Source of the DNA: Mycolicibacterium sp. S2-37
GTDB taxonomy: Bacteria > Actinomycetota > Actinomycetes > Mycobacteriales > Mycobacteriaceae
Assembly (NCBI RefSeq): GCF_017352375.1
Contig: NZ_JAFEVR010000004.1
Coordinates: forward strand, 186,001-250,000
Direction: 5' to 3'
Length of the DNA stretch: 64,000 nucleotides
Both the position numbers and the translations under genes were made by a program. Of this stretch, positions 63,566-64,000 are shown in pieces; position 1 is the stretch's first letter, and the number at the start of each line of letters is the position of its first letter. The notes under the pieces are model-generated. The model was not told the DNA's origin and did no database searches. It saw nothing but the letters and a program-made list of their open reading frames with translations.

Positions 63566-64000
63566 GAGCCCGTCTCGGACTGGGCCGGCCCCGTACCTGG
63601 ATCGGCTTCGGCGTCGCCGCGCTGGTGCTCTTCGCGGCGGCACCTGCCGTGCTGTCGGACTTCCGCCTCGGCCTACTCGCCAAGTTCCTGTGTTTCGCGA
63701 TCGTCGCTGTCGGGATCGGACTGGCATGGGGCCGGGGCGGCATGCTGGTGCTGGGCCAGGGCGTCTTCTTCGGCCTCGGTGGCTACATGATGGGCATGCA
63801 CCTCAAGATCGCCGACGCGCAATTGCGCGGCGACGACGTGCCGGACTTCATGCAGATCGCCGGTGTGCGGGAGCTGCCCGCCTACTGGGCGCCGTTCGCC
63901 TCCCCCGCTTTCACGGTCCTGGCGATTTTGGTGATCCCCGCCGGCATCGCTGCAGCGCTGGGGTTCGGGGTGTTCAAACGCCGCGTCAAAGGTGCGTACT
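63562..64000 (+). CDS. urtC: Urea ABC transporter permease UrtC (3'-truncated by window edge)
   Basis: The first 146 codons of a LivM-type permease. The start ATG is at 63562, overlapping the urtB stop. Visible parts include RLGLLAKFLCFAIVAVGIGLAWGRGGMLVLGQGVFFGLGGYMMGMHLKI, a UrtC hallmark, followed by an external loop (RGDDVPDFMQIAGVRELPAYW) and the next helix. The rest, and presumably urtD and urtE, lie beyond the window. Confidence 0.92.
   Translation, partial: MRARLGLGRPRTWIGFGVAALVLFAAAPAVLSDFRLGLLAKFLCFAIVAVGIGLAWGRGGMLVLGQGVFFGLGGYMMGMHLKIADAQLRGDDVPDFMQIAGVRELPAYWAPFASPAFTVLAILVIPAGIAAALGFGVFKRRVKGAY

Overview
The window is very GC-rich, almost wholly coding, and uses GTG and TTG starts freely. 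Its backbone follows the gene order of Mycobacterium tuberculosis Rv2551c-Rv2578c: A24 peptidase, aroE, mltG, ruvX, alaS, YjbQ, rarA, zinc peptidase, transglutaminase and ATP-grasp genes, aspS, a PanE-like reductase, an SRPBCC protein, a YpfJ-type metalloprotease and the Rv2578c radical SAM protein. F420/deazaflavin-type reductases, mycofactocin-type SDRs, MbtM and IdeR-, GlnR- and LexA-like sites fit the same group. I infer a fast-growing environmental mycobacterium (Mycolicibacterium type). No tRNA, rRNA, CRISPR array, insertion sequence or phage gene was recognised, and no gap between genes exceeds about 300 bases.

Layout. 1-3.7 kb: the cut end of a PEP-utilising enzyme, a DedA protein, and a flavin monooxygenase/SnoaL pair divergent from a LysR regulator. 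3.75-9.15 kb: a TRAP transporter (dctM, dctQ, dctP) co-transcribed with a nitrilase-type amidase and an HpcH/HpaI aldolase, divergent from a GntR regulator. 9.16-13.3 kb: an Lrp/AsnC regulator divergent from a giant fused indolepyruvate ferredoxin oxidoreductase. 13.3-15.6 kb: a HelD/HelR helicase-like gene preceded by a rifamycin-associated element. 15.6-21.8 kb: the conserved alaS-ruvX-mltG-aroE-A24 peptidase block plus YjbQ.

21.9-31.7 kb is accessory: a solitary mbtM behind an IdeR-like box, and a six-gene minus-strand unit with two type III polyketide synthases, each paired with an ICMT-family methyltransferase, plus an MMPL exporter and a geranylgeranyl-reductase-like flavoprotein. This looks like a phenolic-lipid or alkylpyrone system. 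An ArsR/AHSA1 pair follows. 31.8-48.5 kb is mostly core: rarA, DUF3097, the zinc-peptidase/transglutaminase/ATP-grasp-alpha-E cassette, DUF389, an HxlR-thiolase pair, tandem deazaflavin reductases, aspS, and the Rv2573-Rv2575-like genes.

48.5-59.1 kb is catabolic accessory DNA: DUF885 and DinB genes; a TetR/flavin monooxygenase/mycofactocin-type SDR unit; a thioesterase; and a second TetR with an amidohydrolase and an acyl-CoA dehydrogenase pair. Good inverted repeats lie at both TetR promoters. 59.1-64 kb: the radical SAM gene behind a perfect LexA box, a cspA gene with a strong intrinsic terminator, an unrecognised 38-codon gene, a secreted MmpS-like protein, and urtA-urtB-urtC (urea uptake) behind GlnR-like boxes. 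urtC runs off the right edge.
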